DNA of 64,000 bases, taken from the NCBI GenBank assembly GCA_947085425.1, contig CAMTWK010000002.1, positions 62,001 through 126,000 of the forward strand, given 5' to 3'. The notes under the pieces were generated by a model that was given only the letters and a program-made list of their open reading frames with translations, ran no database searches and had not been told where the DNA came from. The first letter of the stretch is position 1. Every line of letters begins with the position of its first letter. The position numbers were made by a program, and so were the translations under genes. Source of the stretch: UKL13-2 sp947085425 (GTDB lineage Bacteria > Pseudomonadota > Gammaproteobacteria > Burkholderiales > Usitatibacteraceae). Positions 26,482 through 36,195 of this stretch are shown one piece after another.

Positions 26482-27285
26482 TTATTCCCCTTCATCCATC
26501 GCAGCACGAAAACCTGCAACCAGTGTGTGCACGTTTGCCAATATCTGATCTGCTGCGGATGTTTCCAGCTCCTGCACAATTCGCGAGCCAATCACCACGG
26601 CATCGGCAAATTCAGAAATTTTTCGCGCCGTTTGTCCATCGCGAATCCCAAAACCAACACCAACCGGAATGCGAATCATCGACTTGATTTCAGCGATTTT
26701 TTTCGCCACCTCAGTGACGTCGATATTACCCGCCCCCGTCACCCCTTTCAAGGACACGTAATAGACATAACCACGTGCGCATTCTGCAACCAGTTTAATG
26801 CGTTCTGCCGAGGATGTCGGGCTCAGCAAATAAATCGTATCCAGCCCCTGGGCATCCATTACCTTTAGAAACGCCGCACTTTCTTCCGGCGGGTAATCCA
26901 CCACCAACACACCATCGACACCGGCCGACTTCGCAGTGTCTGCAAATTTGTCCAACCCCATGCGCTCGATTGGATTGGCGTAGCCCATCAACACCACCGG
27001 AGTGATTTGATTGCTGCGGCGAAAATCCGCCACACAGGCGAGCACATCACGCAACCCAACGTTATTTTTGAGCGCCCGTTCCGACGCGCGTTGAATCACC
27101 GGACCATCGGCCATGGGGTCGGAAAATGGCACGCCCAATTCGATGACATCCACACCCGCCGCAACCAACGTGTGCATCAACGGTGTGGTGATGGCTAATG
27201 TTGGGTCACCAACCGTGATAAACGGGATCAGCGCTTTTTTCTTCTTTTGTGCCAGTGTCGCAAAAGTGGTTTGAATACGCGACAT
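26482..27285 (-). CDS. trpA: Tryptophan synthase alpha chain
   Basis: A 267-residue TIM-barrel enzyme that cleaves indole-3-glycerol phosphate. The catalytic Glu is in VIELGVPFSDPMADGP and the catalytic Asp is in VLVVDYPPEE. Length matches the family. It is 3 bp downstream of trpB; the two products form the alpha-beta complex with an indole tunnel. Confidence 0.98.
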   Translation of the reverse strand: MSRIQTTFATLAQKKKKALIPFITVGDPTLAITTPLMHTLVAAGVDVIELGVPFSDPMADGPVIQRASERALKNNVGLRDVLACVADFRRSNQITPVVLMGYANPIERMGLDKFADTAKSAGVDGVLVVDYPPEESAAFLKVMDAQGLDTIYLLSPTSSAERIKLVAECARGYVYYVSLKGVTGAGNIDVTEVAKKIAEIKSMIRIPVGVGFGIRDGQTARKISEFADAVVIGSRIVQELETSAADQILANVHTLVAGFRAAMDEGE

Positions 27286-27288
27286 GAT

Positions 27289-28542
27289 CTATTTACCCTC
27301 TGCCGCGACAGGTTGGCACGACGGGTGACAATAGAAATTCAAGCCACCCTGCTCGGCAACAGTTGCCATGTCTTTGTCTCCACGTCCGGACAGGTTTACC
27401 AGCAGCACTTTATCCCTGGCCATGTTTGGTGCCATTTTGATCGCCTGCGCCACCGCGTGGCTGGATTCAAGCGCGGGAATAATGCCTTCTGTCCGGCATA
27501 ATCGATGAAACGCCGCCAACGCTTCATCATCATTTACCGCAACGTACTCTGCCCGGCCGGAGTCTTTTAACCAAGCATGTTCCGGTCCGACCCCGGGATA
27601 ATCGAGTCCCGCTGAAACAGAGTGCGTATCGATAATTTGGCCATTGGCATCCTGCAACAAATAGGTGCGATTGCCGTGCAACACGCCCGGCACCCCGGCG
27701 GTGAGCGAGGCCGCGTGTTTGCCGCTCGCCACGCCGCTGCCACCCGCTTCGCAGCCGATCAGGCGCACATTGTCATTCGGAATGTAGTCATAAAAAATAC
27801 CCATCGCATTTGAGCCGCCGCCGACACACGCCAAAATCGCGTCGGGCTGGCGACCAACCATTTCCGGCATTTGTGTCAAACATTCTTTGCCGACAACAGA
27901 ATTAAAATCACGCACCATCATTGGATAAGGGTGTGGTCCGGCCACGGTACCAATAATGTAAAACGTGTTTTCAACGTTGGTCACCCAATCGCGCATGGCT
28001 TCATTTAATGCGTCTTTTAAGGTGCGTGATCCGCTGTCAACCGGCACCACCGTCGCCCCGAGTAACTTCATACGAAATACGTTTTGCGCCTGACGGCGCA
28101 CGTCATCCACGCCCATGTAAACAATACACTCGAGTCCGTAACGCGCCGCCACGGTTGCTGTTGCCACGCCGTGTTGTCCGGCACCGGTCTCGGCGATCAC
28201 GCGCGGCTTTTGCATCCGCCGCGCCAATAATGCCTGTCCAACGGTGTTATTTACCTTGTGCGCGCCGGTATGGTTCAGATCTTCGCGCTTCAAATATATT
28301 TGCGCCCCACCCAATTCGTCGGACAGGCGTTTGGCGTGGTAAATCGGACTGGGACGGCCGACAAAGTGTTTGAGTTCGTGCTGAAATTCAGCCAAAAAAG
28401 CCGGATCAGCATTGGCCTTGGCATACTCAAGATTTAATTCGTGTAACGCCGCCTGCAAAGTCTCGGCAACAAAGGTGCCACCGTAAGGGCCGAAGTGTCC
28501 GGTGGCATCAGGGAAGTTGTAACTAGGCACGCAAAACCTCAT
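27289..28542 (-). CDS. trpB: Tryptophan synthase beta chain
   Basis: A 417-residue PLP enzyme that joins indole and serine. The PLP Lys lies in HTGAHKVNNTVGQ, and the phosphate-binding loop is CVGGGSNAMG. ATG at 28542 overlaps the end of trpF by 20 bp; GTG at 28530 is an alternative start with a shorter overlap. This tight trpF-trpB-trpA-accD arrangement is typical of Betaproteobacteria. Confidence 0.98.
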   Translation of the reverse strand: MRFCVPSYNFPDATGHFGPYGGTFVAETLQAALHELNLEYAKANADPAFLAEFQHELKHFVGRPSPIYHAKRLSDELGGAQIYLKREDLNHTGAHKVNNTVGQALLARRMQKPRVIAETGAGQHGVATATVAARYGLECIVYMGVDDVRRQAQNVFRMKLLGATVVPVDSGSRTLKDALNEAMRDWVTNVENTFYIIGTVAGPHPYPMMVRDFNSVVGKECLTQMPEMVGRQPDAILACVGGGSNAMGIFYDYIPNDNVRLIGCEAGGSGVASGKHAASLTAGVPGVLHGNRTYLLQDANGQIIDTHSVSAGLDYPGVGPEHAWLKDSGRAEYVAVNDDEALAAFHRLCRTEGIIPALESSHAVAQAIKMAPNMARDKVLLVNLSGRGDKDMATVAEQGGLNFYCHPSCQPVAAEGK

Positions 28543-29167
28543 TCATGAAATTGCTGATGAGCATGGCGCTCTTCACACCTTTTGCTTGTTCGACGCCACT
28601 GGAAACATCCACCGCCCATGGATTGACGGCTTCAATCGCCGCGCCGACATTTTTAACATTAAGCCCGCCGGATAAAATAATTTGTGAGCGCATCTTCACG
28701 GGGATGAGTTGCCAGTCAAATGTCAGGCCGGTACCGCCATAGGTCTGCGCTGCATTGTCGGTGCTTGCGGCGGTTAAATCGGTGTCGAGCAGTAAGCGCT
28801 CGGCACTCGCATACAGACGCTGACAGTTTAACAAATCGACCGACGCATTTACCCGGACTGCTTTCCAGTATGGTTTCCCAAATTGTGCGCAAAAACGTTC
28901 GTCCTCATCGCCATGAAATTGCAGAATCGCCGGATTGACCGCCGTAATGACCTGACGAATTTTCGTTTCCTGTTCATTTACAAACAGTGCCACAGATAAA
29001 ACTTGTTTGGGCAACGCGGCAGCAATCGCCGCAGCGACCGGTATGTCGACCGCACGCGGGGATCCGGCGTGGAACACCAGACCAATGGCGTCGGCACCGG
29101 CCGCCGCTGCGTGTTGCGCCATGGCAACATCGGTAAGACCGCAAATTTTTACAAAGGTATGTTTCAT
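28523..29167 (-). CDS. trpF: Phosphoribosylanthranilate isomerase
   Basis: A 214-residue TIM-barrel enzyme of tryptophan synthesis that performs an Amadori rearrangement. The catalytic Cys is in VKICGLTDVAMAQ near the N-terminus and the catalytic Asp is in LLLDTDLTA. The start at ATG 29167 (MKHTFVK) is fixed by family alignment; the longer frame runs into repeat copy B and is not real. It is the first trp gene after truA and is separated from it by the repeat. Confidence 0.96.
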   Translation of the reverse strand: MKHTFVKICGLTDVAMAQHAAAAGADAIGLVFHAGSPRAVDIPVAAAIAAALPKQVLSVALFVNEQETKIRQVITAVNPAILQFHGDEDERFCAQFGKPYWKAVRVNASVDLLNCQRLYASAERLLLDTDLTAASTDNAAQTYGGTGLTFDWQLIPVKMRSQIILSGGLNVKNVGAAIEAVNPWAVDVSSGVEQAKGVKSAMLISNFMNEVLRA

Positions 29168-29235
29168 ATCTGATTGTGCCGGCGAACTGTGCGTTGATTG
29201 GGTTTGGTGGCGGACGATTCTCGCCAGAAATCTAG

Positions 29236-29486
29236 CCTGCATATTTCACGGGGTTGCGTTCGAGAGTGGGTCGATGGGCGTGTGATTTTTCGTCTGACTG
29301 GCCACGGCATAGCTGGCCGTGTTTGGCATATGAGCACGGGAAGAGAACGGAAAAGCGCATGTTCAGCGGCCCGCTATCAAACGCAAAGTTCCATTGTTCA
29401 TTAAAACCAAATTGGATGACAAAAGGCAATAAAACTTAACGCACCAGTTCCCAAGCGGAGTGGGGCCGACCCGTGAAATATGCAGA
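29236..29486 (-). repeat. 250-bp inverted-repeat element, copy B, with CTAG duplication
   Basis: The best-preserved insertion of the four-copy family. CCTGCATATTTCACGGG starts it and the inverted complement ends it at 29486 (with TGCAGA at the very tip). Both sides are flanked by CTAG (29232-29235 and 29487-29490), which looks like a 4-bp target-site duplication. On the minus strand the element begins right after the truA stop TAG, which is part of the right CTAG. It separates truA from trpF inside an otherwise tight gene run, filling most of the 319-bp gap. Confidence 0.92.
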
Positions 29487-30275
29487 CTAGCACCTCACCC
29501 GATCCCGAAAAGCCGGTAACGCGAATTTCGGATCATATTCGACAGCCGCAAGATACAGACCGTCGGCGGCAAACGTTGGTGCGGCAAGCGCTCGATCACG
29601 TGACACCAGCAACTCCCCCAGCCAATTCACATCTTGGCGACGGGCACCGATGTACACCAGGCTGCCAACAATATTGCGCACCATATGATGCAAAAAAGCA
29701 TTGGCGCGGATGGTCAGCACAATTGTTTTTCCCTGTTTCGCAATATCCAAAGCATAAATGGTTTTGATCGGCGTTTTCGCCTGGCAGTCGGATGATCGGA
29801 ACACTGAAAAATCATGCTCACCCAAGAGCTGCTCGGACGCCGCCGACATCGCCGCGACATCCAGCGGCGCATGAAACCAACCAACCAAACCTCTTTCAAT
29901 ACCAACATCCACGGCATCGTTGAGCAGCAAATATCGGTAGGTACGCGAGCGCGCAGAAAAACGGGCATGAAACTCGCCGGCATATTCGGCGGCAATCGGT
30001 TGGCCCCAAACAATCCTGATATCGTCAGGCAAAAAAGCGTTGACCCCGCGCACCCATGATTGCGCATCACGTTCGATATCGGTATCAAGATGAACCACCT
30101 GCGCAGTGGCATGCACACCCGCATCCGTGCGGCCTGCACAAGTCACATTGACTGCCATACCTAAAAACTTGGCAATGGCGGACTCAACCCGATCTTGTAC
30201 TGAACAGCCAGACGGTTGGGTCTGCCATCCGCAATAGTCGAAGCCGCGATATTCAAGGCCGAGGGCAACACGCAT
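29487..30275 (-). CDS. truA: tRNA pseudouridine(38-40) synthase
   Basis: A 262-residue enzyme that isomerises uridines 38-40 in the tRNA anticodon arm. The catalytic Asp is in CAGRTDAGVHATAQV at about residue 54, and the C-terminal HHMVRNIVGSLVYIGAR is typical. ATG at 30275 (MRVALGLEY) was chosen by family alignment. Its TAG stop (29489-29487) belongs to the CTAG flank of repeat copy B; the last residues may have been altered by the insertion, but the length is normal. Confidence 0.96.
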   Translation of the reverse strand: MRVALGLEYRGFDYCGWQTQPSGCSVQDRVESAIAKFLGMAVNVTCAGRTDAGVHATAQVVHLDTDIERDAQSWVRGVNAFLPDDIRIVWGQPIAAEYAGEFHARFSARSRTYRYLLLNDAVDVGIERGLVGWFHAPLDVAAMSAASEQLLGEHDFSVFRSSDCQAKTPIKTIYALDIAKQGKTIVLTIRANAFLHHMVRNIVGSLVYIGARRQDVNWLGELLVSRDRALAAPTFAADGLYLAAVEYDPKFALPAFRDRVRC

Positions 30276-30321
30276 GATCAATAGACTGAGGTGGTGAAAA
30301 ATGGGGCGCAACAAAAACAAA

Positions 30322-30343
30322 GGGCGCGGAGTTTCCCGCGCCC
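30322..30343 (-). terminator. Rho-independent terminator after fimV
   Basis: GGGCGCGG (30322-30329) and CCGCGCCC (30336-30343) form an 8-bp GC stem with a six-base loop. Read on the minus strand it is followed by a T-rich stretch (TTTGTTTTTG). It lies 26 bp after the fimV stop and before truA, so it probably ends or attenuates the upstream transcript. Confidence 0.75.
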
Positions 30344-30368
30344 TGAACTTAAACCATCGAACGACGGG

Positions 30369-32951
30369 CTATAAACGAGCCAAAATCGTCTTTGCTTCCT
30401 GCGCTTGTGCTGCGGAACCCTCTCGGGTTACTTCATTCAATATTTCTTTTGCGCCTTCGCTATCACCTATTTCAAGATAGGCTTTTGCCAACTCGAGTTT
30501 GGTCGCAACGGCACCACCATCACCATTCGATGATGCAACCCCTGCTGACGGATCATCCAGATCGAGTGACAAATCGCTCAAATCCATTGACATCGCGGGT
30601 GCGACTGAGGCAGCTGTCGGTGCCGGTGCGGACGAACCGGCGGGTTCGTCCAGCGACAATGAAGAAAGGTCAAAATCAAAACCACCTGACTCGGCTGCCC
30701 GAGCAGAGGTGGCGGCACTCGCCGGGGTTGCGGCCGCCGGTGCGGGAGTGTCCAACGCCAAATCAAAATCAAGTCCACCCGAACTGTCTGCGCCAATGTC
30801 CAACATATTTTCGTCGGCTGCAGCGCCGGCCGGTGCCGCACCTGTATCAGGCGTGTTCAGGTCAAGATCAAAGTCGAGTACATCGTCAGCACCAACTACC
30901 GGCTGATCGGAATTTGGAGAGGTCACATCAAACGCGACATCCGGCGCTTGTGTCGACGCAGCATCATCAAAACCCAGATCAAAATCCAAATCCGGCTTGG
31001 CGGCGTCACCACCGGCATCATCCGGCGCCTTAAGCGCGGTATCACCGGCCGCAAAGGCACCGGTGGCTTCGTAAGCGCGACCGCCATACAAATCATTCGA
31101 CGGGTCAATTGAGGCCCCCATGCCGGCTGCCTTGGCCCACAATGGATCACTTTCGCCGACGGCATCTTTTAATTCACGGGCAACGGTTTCAAAAGCGGCA
31201 GGACTCTTGCGAGCGTGATAAATCTCTAATAGCTTAATTGAAATCTCATGGCGTGATTTATCACGCCCCATGGCTTCTTTGAGGATTTCCTCGGCCTGGG
31301 CATCGCGACCATAGGCAATATAAACTTCTGCTTCGGCCACCGGATCGACTTCATCCGTGTCAATGGCGCCTGGACCGGCTTTATCAAAGTCGGTCAAGAA
31401 CGAACTATTGCCGGTATCAACCAAACCACCAGCTTTATTGCCGGTAATGGTATTGGGTTTCAGATCGGATGGCATCAACGATGATGTTTGAGACATGCCT
31501 GTTGCAGATGCCGTTGACTGTTTCCGACGGCGCATAAACAAGAATCCGCCGATCAACAAAACGCCGGCACCGCCGGCAATGATGGGCAAATTGTCCATCA
31601 TTGTTTCCATTAAATCCGGCTCTTGTGGCGCCGGCGCAGGTGCCTTGGCAGGCGCTTTTGCGACGACCGGCGCTGCGGGCTTGGCATCAGGCTTTGGCGC
31701 ATCCGCGGGTTTTGCCGGCACCACCGCAGCCGGAGCTGTCGCGGCCGGCGGTGTCACAACCGGTGCGGTAACCTGCGCCACTTGGGCAGGCGTGGTTTCA
31801 GCAGGTTTCACGACTGCGGGAGGCGCGGTTTTTAATTCCAGTAATTTCTTGGCATCGGCCTGTTGTTTTTCCAGCAAAGCAATGCGCGCATTGGCTTCTG
31901 CAATGGCCTTTTGTTTGGCGATGGCATCTTCCTTGGCGGCATTTGCGGCGTCAATTCCGCCCTTGGTGCCCGCCGCCCCAGCTTTTCCACTGCTGTCAGC
32001 CTTGCCGATTTTTAACTGATCCATCGGCGCTGGCGGCGTTGGTGCGACCGGCTTGGCTGTCACCACCTGCCCGGTTGCAACATTGGTCGGCGCGGGCTTT
32101 GCAGGTGCCGCGGCTACGGAACCGGCAATCTGCTCGCGATAACTTTTCCAGTCCGCCACTTGCACACGTACTTCCTTCGATGCTTCTTCTTTCGTGATTC
32201 TGGCAATGTCGGCTGCGGTCGGAATCCGTAAAATCTGCCCGGTCTTGAGCAAATTCATATTGTTTTTGACAAACGCCTGTTTATTTTCGCGGAACAGGGC
32301 AACCAGCATTTGATCGAGCGAAATACCGTCGGCCATATTTTCACCGGCAATTTTTGCCAGCGTGTCGCCACGTTTCACCGGACCGTAGGTATCTCCCTTG
32401 CCTGCATTCGACTCAGCTTTGGCCGATGGAACAGCAGTTGTCAATGGCGCGGAAGGGGCGGCGACCGGTGCAACAACAGGCGCGCTCTCCGTCGGACGCG
32501 GTGACACCGCTGCAACCGGCACCTGCACACGCGCGTCATTAAATCCCGGTGGGTCGAGCAGAATCGGATATTCACGCACCAATCGCCCGGACGGCCAGCT
32601 CATTTCGACCAACAAATCAACGAATGGCTCGTTAACCGGCGTGACACTGGTAATTTTTAGAATCGGTTGCCCGTCAGCTTTGCGTTCAACTGCAAATCTA
32701 AACTGGCGAAGTAATGGGGAATATTCAATTTTGGCGCTGGCGTACGCCTCCGGACTGGCAATGCGTGCAGTCAAAACTTCAAATTCACCCGGTTGCAGCG
32801 AGACCAATTCGATCTCGGCTGACAATAATTGTCCAAGCGATGAATTAACTGAAAGTTTCCCCAGGCCAGCCGCTGTAGCGAGCGAAGTGGACAACGCGAG
32901 AAAGATGCCTCCCAGCGCCGCAGCGATTGTTTTTTTCGGTGGACGGTTCAT
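30369..32951 (-). CDS. fimV: FimV/HubP-family polar protein
   Basis: An 860-residue protein that organises the cell pole and helps type IV pilus and motility systems in related bacteria. After a signal-like segment, the conserved FimV N-terminus is seen (AGLGKLSVNSSLGQLLSAEIEL), then a LysM peptidoglycan-binding module at about 180-240 (VKRGDTLAKIAGENM), a Pro/Ala-rich linker, one transmembrane helix near residue 470 (LPIIAGGAGVLLIGGFLFM), and a long acidic cytoplasmic tail ending in the FimV C-terminal TPR-like motif (KLELAKAYLEIGDSEGAKEIL). ATG at 32951 places the signal segment at the N-terminus; ATG at 32990 is possible. Confidence 0.93.
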   Translation of the reverse strand: MNRPPKKTIAAALGGIFLALSTSLATAAGLGKLSVNSSLGQLLSAEIELVSLQPGEFEVLTARIASPEAYASAKIEYSPLLRQFRFAVERKADGQPILKITSVTPVNEPFVDLLVEMSWPSGRLVREYPILLDPPGFNDARVQVPVAAVSPRPTESAPVVAPVAAPSAPLTTAVPSAKAESNAGKGDTYGPVKRGDTLAKIAGENMADGISLDQMLVALFRENKQAFVKNNMNLLKTGQILRIPTAADIARITKEEASKEVRVQVADWKSYREQIAGSVAAAPAKPAPTNVATGQVVTAKPVAPTPPAPMDQLKIGKADSSGKAGAAGTKGGIDAANAAKEDAIAKQKAIAEANARIALLEKQQADAKKLLELKTAPPAVVKPAETTPAQVAQVTAPVVTPPAATAPAAVVPAKPADAPKPDAKPAAPVVAKAPAKAPAPAPQEPDLMETMMDNLPIIAGGAGVLLIGGFLFMRRRKQSTASATGMSQTSSLMPSDLKPNTITGNKAGGLVDTGNSSFLTDFDKAGPGAIDTDEVDPVAEAEVYIAYGRDAQAEEILKEAMGRDKSRHEISIKLLEIYHARKSPAAFETVARELKDAVGESDPLWAKAAGMGASIDPSNDLYGGRAYEATGAFAAGDTALKAPDDAGGDAAKPDLDFDLGFDDAASTQAPDVAFDVTSPNSDQPVVGADDVLDFDLDLNTPDTGAAPAGAAADENMLDIGADSSGGLDFDLALDTPAPAAATPASAATSARAAESGGFDFDLSSLSLDEPAGSSAPAPTAASVAPAMSMDLSDLSLDLDDPSAGVASSNGDGGAVATKLELAKAYLEIGDSEGAKEILNEVTREGSAAQAQEAKTILARL

Positions 32952-33152
32952 GCGGTCGACCCCAACTCTTCGAATTTTAAGAATATGCATAATTACATCA
33001 ACAAGTACAATAACATCAACAAGTTATAGTTTCAACTTTATTCGATTTCTCATGTTCCAGCACCCCCTGATTGCGATCAAACGCTGAGTATAAACCCGAC
33101 AATTTTGATCTGGTATGCCGCCCACTTTAATCAGCCGAAGGGAGCTAAGTCT

Positions 33153-34295
33153 TTATTTTTCAACAATAATTCTCAGCATCCTGCGGAGCGGCTCGGCTGC
33201 GCCCCACAACAATTGGTCGCCTACTGTAAATGCCGATAGGAACGTCGGCCCCATCGCCAATTTACGCAATCGACCCACCGGAATATGCATTTTCCCGGTC
33301 ACCGCAGCCGGTGTTAACTGATGGATCGAGGCTTCTCTTGTGTTGGCAACGAACCTAACCCATTGGTTGGCGGTGGCGATCATTTCCTCGATTTCATCCA
33401 ATGGAATATCGCGCTTAAGTTTGATCGTTAATGCCTGCGAATGGCAGCGCATGGCACCAACACGCACACAAAGGCTGTCGATCGGCGTGGCAGGTGAACC
33501 ATACGCCTCGCCACGGCCAAGAATCTTGTTGGTTTCAGCCATGCCCTTCCACTCTTCGAGCGACATACCGGGGTTACCCATGGCTGCCATATCTTTGTCA
33601 ATCCACGGAATCAAATTTCCGGCCAACGGCACAGCAAAATGCTGCGTCTCATCCGCGCTCAGGCTGTGCTGCCTGGCCAACACCTTGCGATCAATTTCCA
33701 GAATAGCGGACTGCGGATCATCCAGCAACGATTTCACGTCGGCATTCAGCGTCCCGAACTGCGTCAGCAATTCACGCATATGCGTCGCGCCTCCGCCGGA
33801 CGCCGCTTGGTAAGTCATACACGTCATCCACTCAATCAAATCGCGCTGAAACAACCCGGCCAACGCCATCAACATACAAGACACCGTACAGTTGCCACCA
33901 ATGAAATCTTTGACTCCGGTCGACAAGGCATTTTTGATGATCGGCAGGTTGACCGGGTCAAGAATAATGACCGCGTCATCGTTCATGCGCAGCGTCTTGG
34001 CGGCGTCAATCCAATAACCGCTCCACCCGGCACTGCGCAATGGTGAATAAATTTCCGTGGTGTAGTCGCCGCCCTGACAGGTCATGATGACATCCATGGC
34101 CGTTAAAGCGGCCAGATTCCTTGCGTCCAGCAAAGGTGCGCCACCCGCTTCGGCCGGAGCAACACCACCGACATTGGAAGTGGTGAAAAAGAACGCTTCA
34201 ATCTGTGCGAAATCGTTCTCTTCACGCATACGCTGCATCAAAACAGAACCAACCATTCCGCGCCATCCGACGATGCCGACCTTTAACTTACCCAT
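33153..34295 (-). CDS. asd: Aspartate-semialdehyde dehydrogenase
   Basis: A 380-residue NADP enzyme that reduces aspartyl phosphate in the lysine, threonine and methionine pathways. The NADP motif is VGIVGWRGMVGSVL at residues 5-18, and the catalytic Cys is in FIGGNCTVSCM. Length and motifs match the Gram-negative Asd type. It follows leuB by 43 bp. The order leuC-leuD-leuB-asd-fimV-truA is typical of Betaproteobacteria. Confidence 0.98.
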   Translation of the reverse strand: MGKLKVGIVGWRGMVGSVLMQRMREENDFAQIEAFFFTTSNVGGVAPAEAGGAPLLDARNLAALTAMDVIMTCQGGDYTTEIYSPLRSAGWSGYWIDAAKTLRMNDDAVIILDPVNLPIIKNALSTGVKDFIGGNCTVSCMLMALAGLFQRDLIEWMTCMTYQAASGGGATHMRELLTQFGTLNADVKSLLDDPQSAILEIDRKVLARQHSLSADETQHFAVPLAGNLIPWIDKDMAAMGNPGMSLEEWKGMAETNKILGRGEAYGSPATPIDSLCVRVGAMRCHSQALTIKLKRDIPLDEIEEMIATANQWVRFVANTREASIHQLTPAAVTGKMHIPVGRLRKLAMGPTFLSAFTVGDQLLWGAAEPLRRMLRIIVEK

Positions 34296-34338
34296 ACCAC
34301 ACTCATTTCCAGATTTGCCTACTCAAATTTACGAATAA

Positions 34339-35400
34339 CTACAAGTTGCCAATCACCGCCGCACCCATCGTTGCGGTGCCCACCACCTTTTCGCCCGGCT
34401 TGGCGATGTCTCCGGTACGCATGCCTGAGGCAAGCGTCTTTTTGACTGCGCTTTCCACCCGATCGGCCCAAACCGGCAAATCAAACGTATACCGCAACAT
34501 CATGGCCAACGATAGTATTTGTGCAAGCGGATTGGCCAGGCCCTTGCCGGCAATGTCCGGTGCCGACCCATGAATAGGCTCGTATAAACCCTTGCCATTT
34601 GCATCCAGCGAGGCGGATGGCAACATGCCTATCGAGCCGGTCAACATCGACGCCTCGTCGGACAAGATATCACCAAACATATTGCCGGCAACCATCACAT
34701 CAAATTGTTTCGGGTTGCGCACCAATTGCATTGCCGCGTTATCCACCAGCATATGGCTTAGGGCGACATCCGGATACTCCGGCGCAATTTCAATGGCAAT
34801 ATCGCGCCATAGTTGCATCGCCTCGAGCACGTTCATCTTGTCGATTGAACAAAGTTTTTTATTTCGCTGACTGGCAGTGCGAAACGCCACATGCATGATG
34901 CGGCGAATCTGCGCCTCCGTGTAGTGCATGGTATTGATGCCGACCCGTGAACCTTTTTCACCACTGACCCCGCGTGGCTCGCCAAAATAAATGTCCCCGG
35001 TGAGTTCACGAATGATCATGATATCGAGCCCGGCAACCACATCGGCACGCAATGTTGAGGCATCAGCCAGTTCCGGAAACACCGTTGCCGGTCGCAGGTT
35101 GGCAAAAAAATCACACTCTTTGCGCAATCCCAAGATCGCTTTTTCCGGTCGACACTCACGCGCGAGCGCGTCGTACTGCGGGCCACCAACCGAGCCGAAT
35201 AAAACCGCATCCGCCTGTTGGGCCAGTTTTAATGTGGCGTGTGGCAACGGCTGCCCAAACGCATCATAAGCGGCACCACCAACCAGAGCCGACTCGGTCT
35301 CGACCTTTAAGCCGTCACCCTTCAAGGCATCAAGCACCTTGATCGCCTCTGCCATGATTTCCGGGCCGATGCCGTCACCGGCGAGAATTGCAATTTTCAT
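34339..35400 (-). CDS. leuB: 3-isopropylmalate dehydrogenase
   Basis: A 353-residue NAD-dependent enzyme of leucine synthesis. The N-terminal MKIAILAGDGIGPEIM, the substrate loop, and the metal-binding DNAAMQLVRNPKQFD and GDILSDEASML patterns are intact. The start is ATG at 35400; the frame is open to 35433 but without family similarity. It is 156 bp downstream of leuD. Confidence 0.98.
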   Translation of the reverse strand: MKIAILAGDGIGPEIMAEAIKVLDALKGDGLKVETESALVGGAAYDAFGQPLPHATLKLAQQADAVLFGSVGGPQYDALARECRPEKAILGLRKECDFFANLRPATVFPELADASTLRADVVAGLDIMIIRELTGDIYFGEPRGVSGEKGSRVGINTMHYTEAQIRRIMHVAFRTASQRNKKLCSIDKMNVLEAMQLWRDIAIEIAPEYPDVALSHMLVDNAAMQLVRNPKQFDVMVAGNMFGDILSDEASMLTGSIGMLPSASLDANGKGLYEPIHGSAPDIAGKGLANPLAQILSLAMMLRYTFDLPVWADRVESAVKKTLASGMRTGDIAKPGEKVVGTATMGAAVIGNL

Positions 35401-35556
35401 AAAGTTTTTTGTCAAAAAATAATTGTTGCCCACACAAAACCAAGCACCAACGCATATTTGTCGGCAGATGAATCCTCCCGGATGATCAGATCACCAAAAA
35501 ATCACGTCCGAAATGACACCTGAATCATCGACGGTAGCATGCCCGTGATCCAATCG

Positions 35557-36195
35557 CTAATTAAAAATCCACGGTTCCCGATTCACCCTTGCAGCTTCAT
35601 AAGCCCGGACTTTGTCGGCGTGGCGCATGGTCAGACCTATTTCATCCCAGCCATTCAGCAGACTTTGTTTACGAAAATCCTCAACTTCAAACGGGTAGGA
35701 TTCTGCACCGGGCAATTCCACAACCTGGCGCTCCAGATCAATTTGCAATTTTAGCCCTGGTGTGGCCAACACAACATTGAACAAATGGTCGACTTCAGCC
35801 TCGCGCAATACAATCGGCAGCAATCCGTTTTTGTAGCAGTTGTTGAAAAAAATATCGGCAAAGGATGGCGCAATAATGGCCCGGAAACCAAATTGCTGCA
35901 GCGCCCATGGCGCGTGTTCACGTGACGAACCACAACCGAAATTTTTGCGGGCCAACATTACCGACGCGCCTCGATACCTCGGCTCATTCAGAACGAATTT
36001 TGGATTGGGCGTGCGTTTGGCATTGTCCATGCCGGGCTCACCGTGATCGAGGTACCGCCATTCGTCAAAGAGATTTGGCCCAAAACCAAAGCGGGTGATG
36101 GACTTTAAAAATTGCTTGGGGATGATCGCGTCGGTGTCAACATTGGCGCGATCCAGTGGCACGGCCAAACCCAAATGTTGGCGAAATGGTTCCAC
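35557..36195 (-). CDS. leuD: 3-isopropylmalate dehydratase small subunit
   Basis: A 212-residue swivelling-domain subunit that partners LeuC. Family patterns are DTDAIIPKQFLKSI and GCGSSREHAPWAL. The start is GTG at 36195, and its first base is the last base of the TAG stop of the small lipoprotein gene (TAGTG), so translation is coupled. It ends 156 bp before leuB. Confidence 0.97.
   Translation of the reverse strand: MEPFRQHLGLAVPLDRANVDTDAIIPKQFLKSITRFGFGPNLFDEWRYLDHGEPGMDNAKRTPNPKFVLNEPRYRGASVMLARKNFGCGSSREHAPWALQQFGFRAIIAPSFADIFFNNCYKNGLLPIVLREAEVDHLFNVVLATPGLKLQIDLERQVVELPGAESYPFEVEDFRKQSLLNGWDEIGLTMRHADKVRAYEAARVNREPWIFN

Noticed and set aside
27383..27393. CGTCCGGACAG, similar to the GntR-type palindrome
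   Set aside because: It lies in the middle of the trpB coding sequence, where the bases are explained by codons; no promoter context.
29232..29429. Peptide of about 65 residues encoded inside the 250-bp repeats
   Set aside because: It needs a TTG start without a ribosome-binding site, ends only in flanking sequence, and copy C carries a one-base insertion that breaks the frame.
30392..31033. Long plus-strand open frame opposite fimV
   Set aside because: It is the antisense shadow of the Ala/Asp-rich C-terminal half of fimV; composition is biased (His, Gln, Pro, Arg) and no family pattern is seen.
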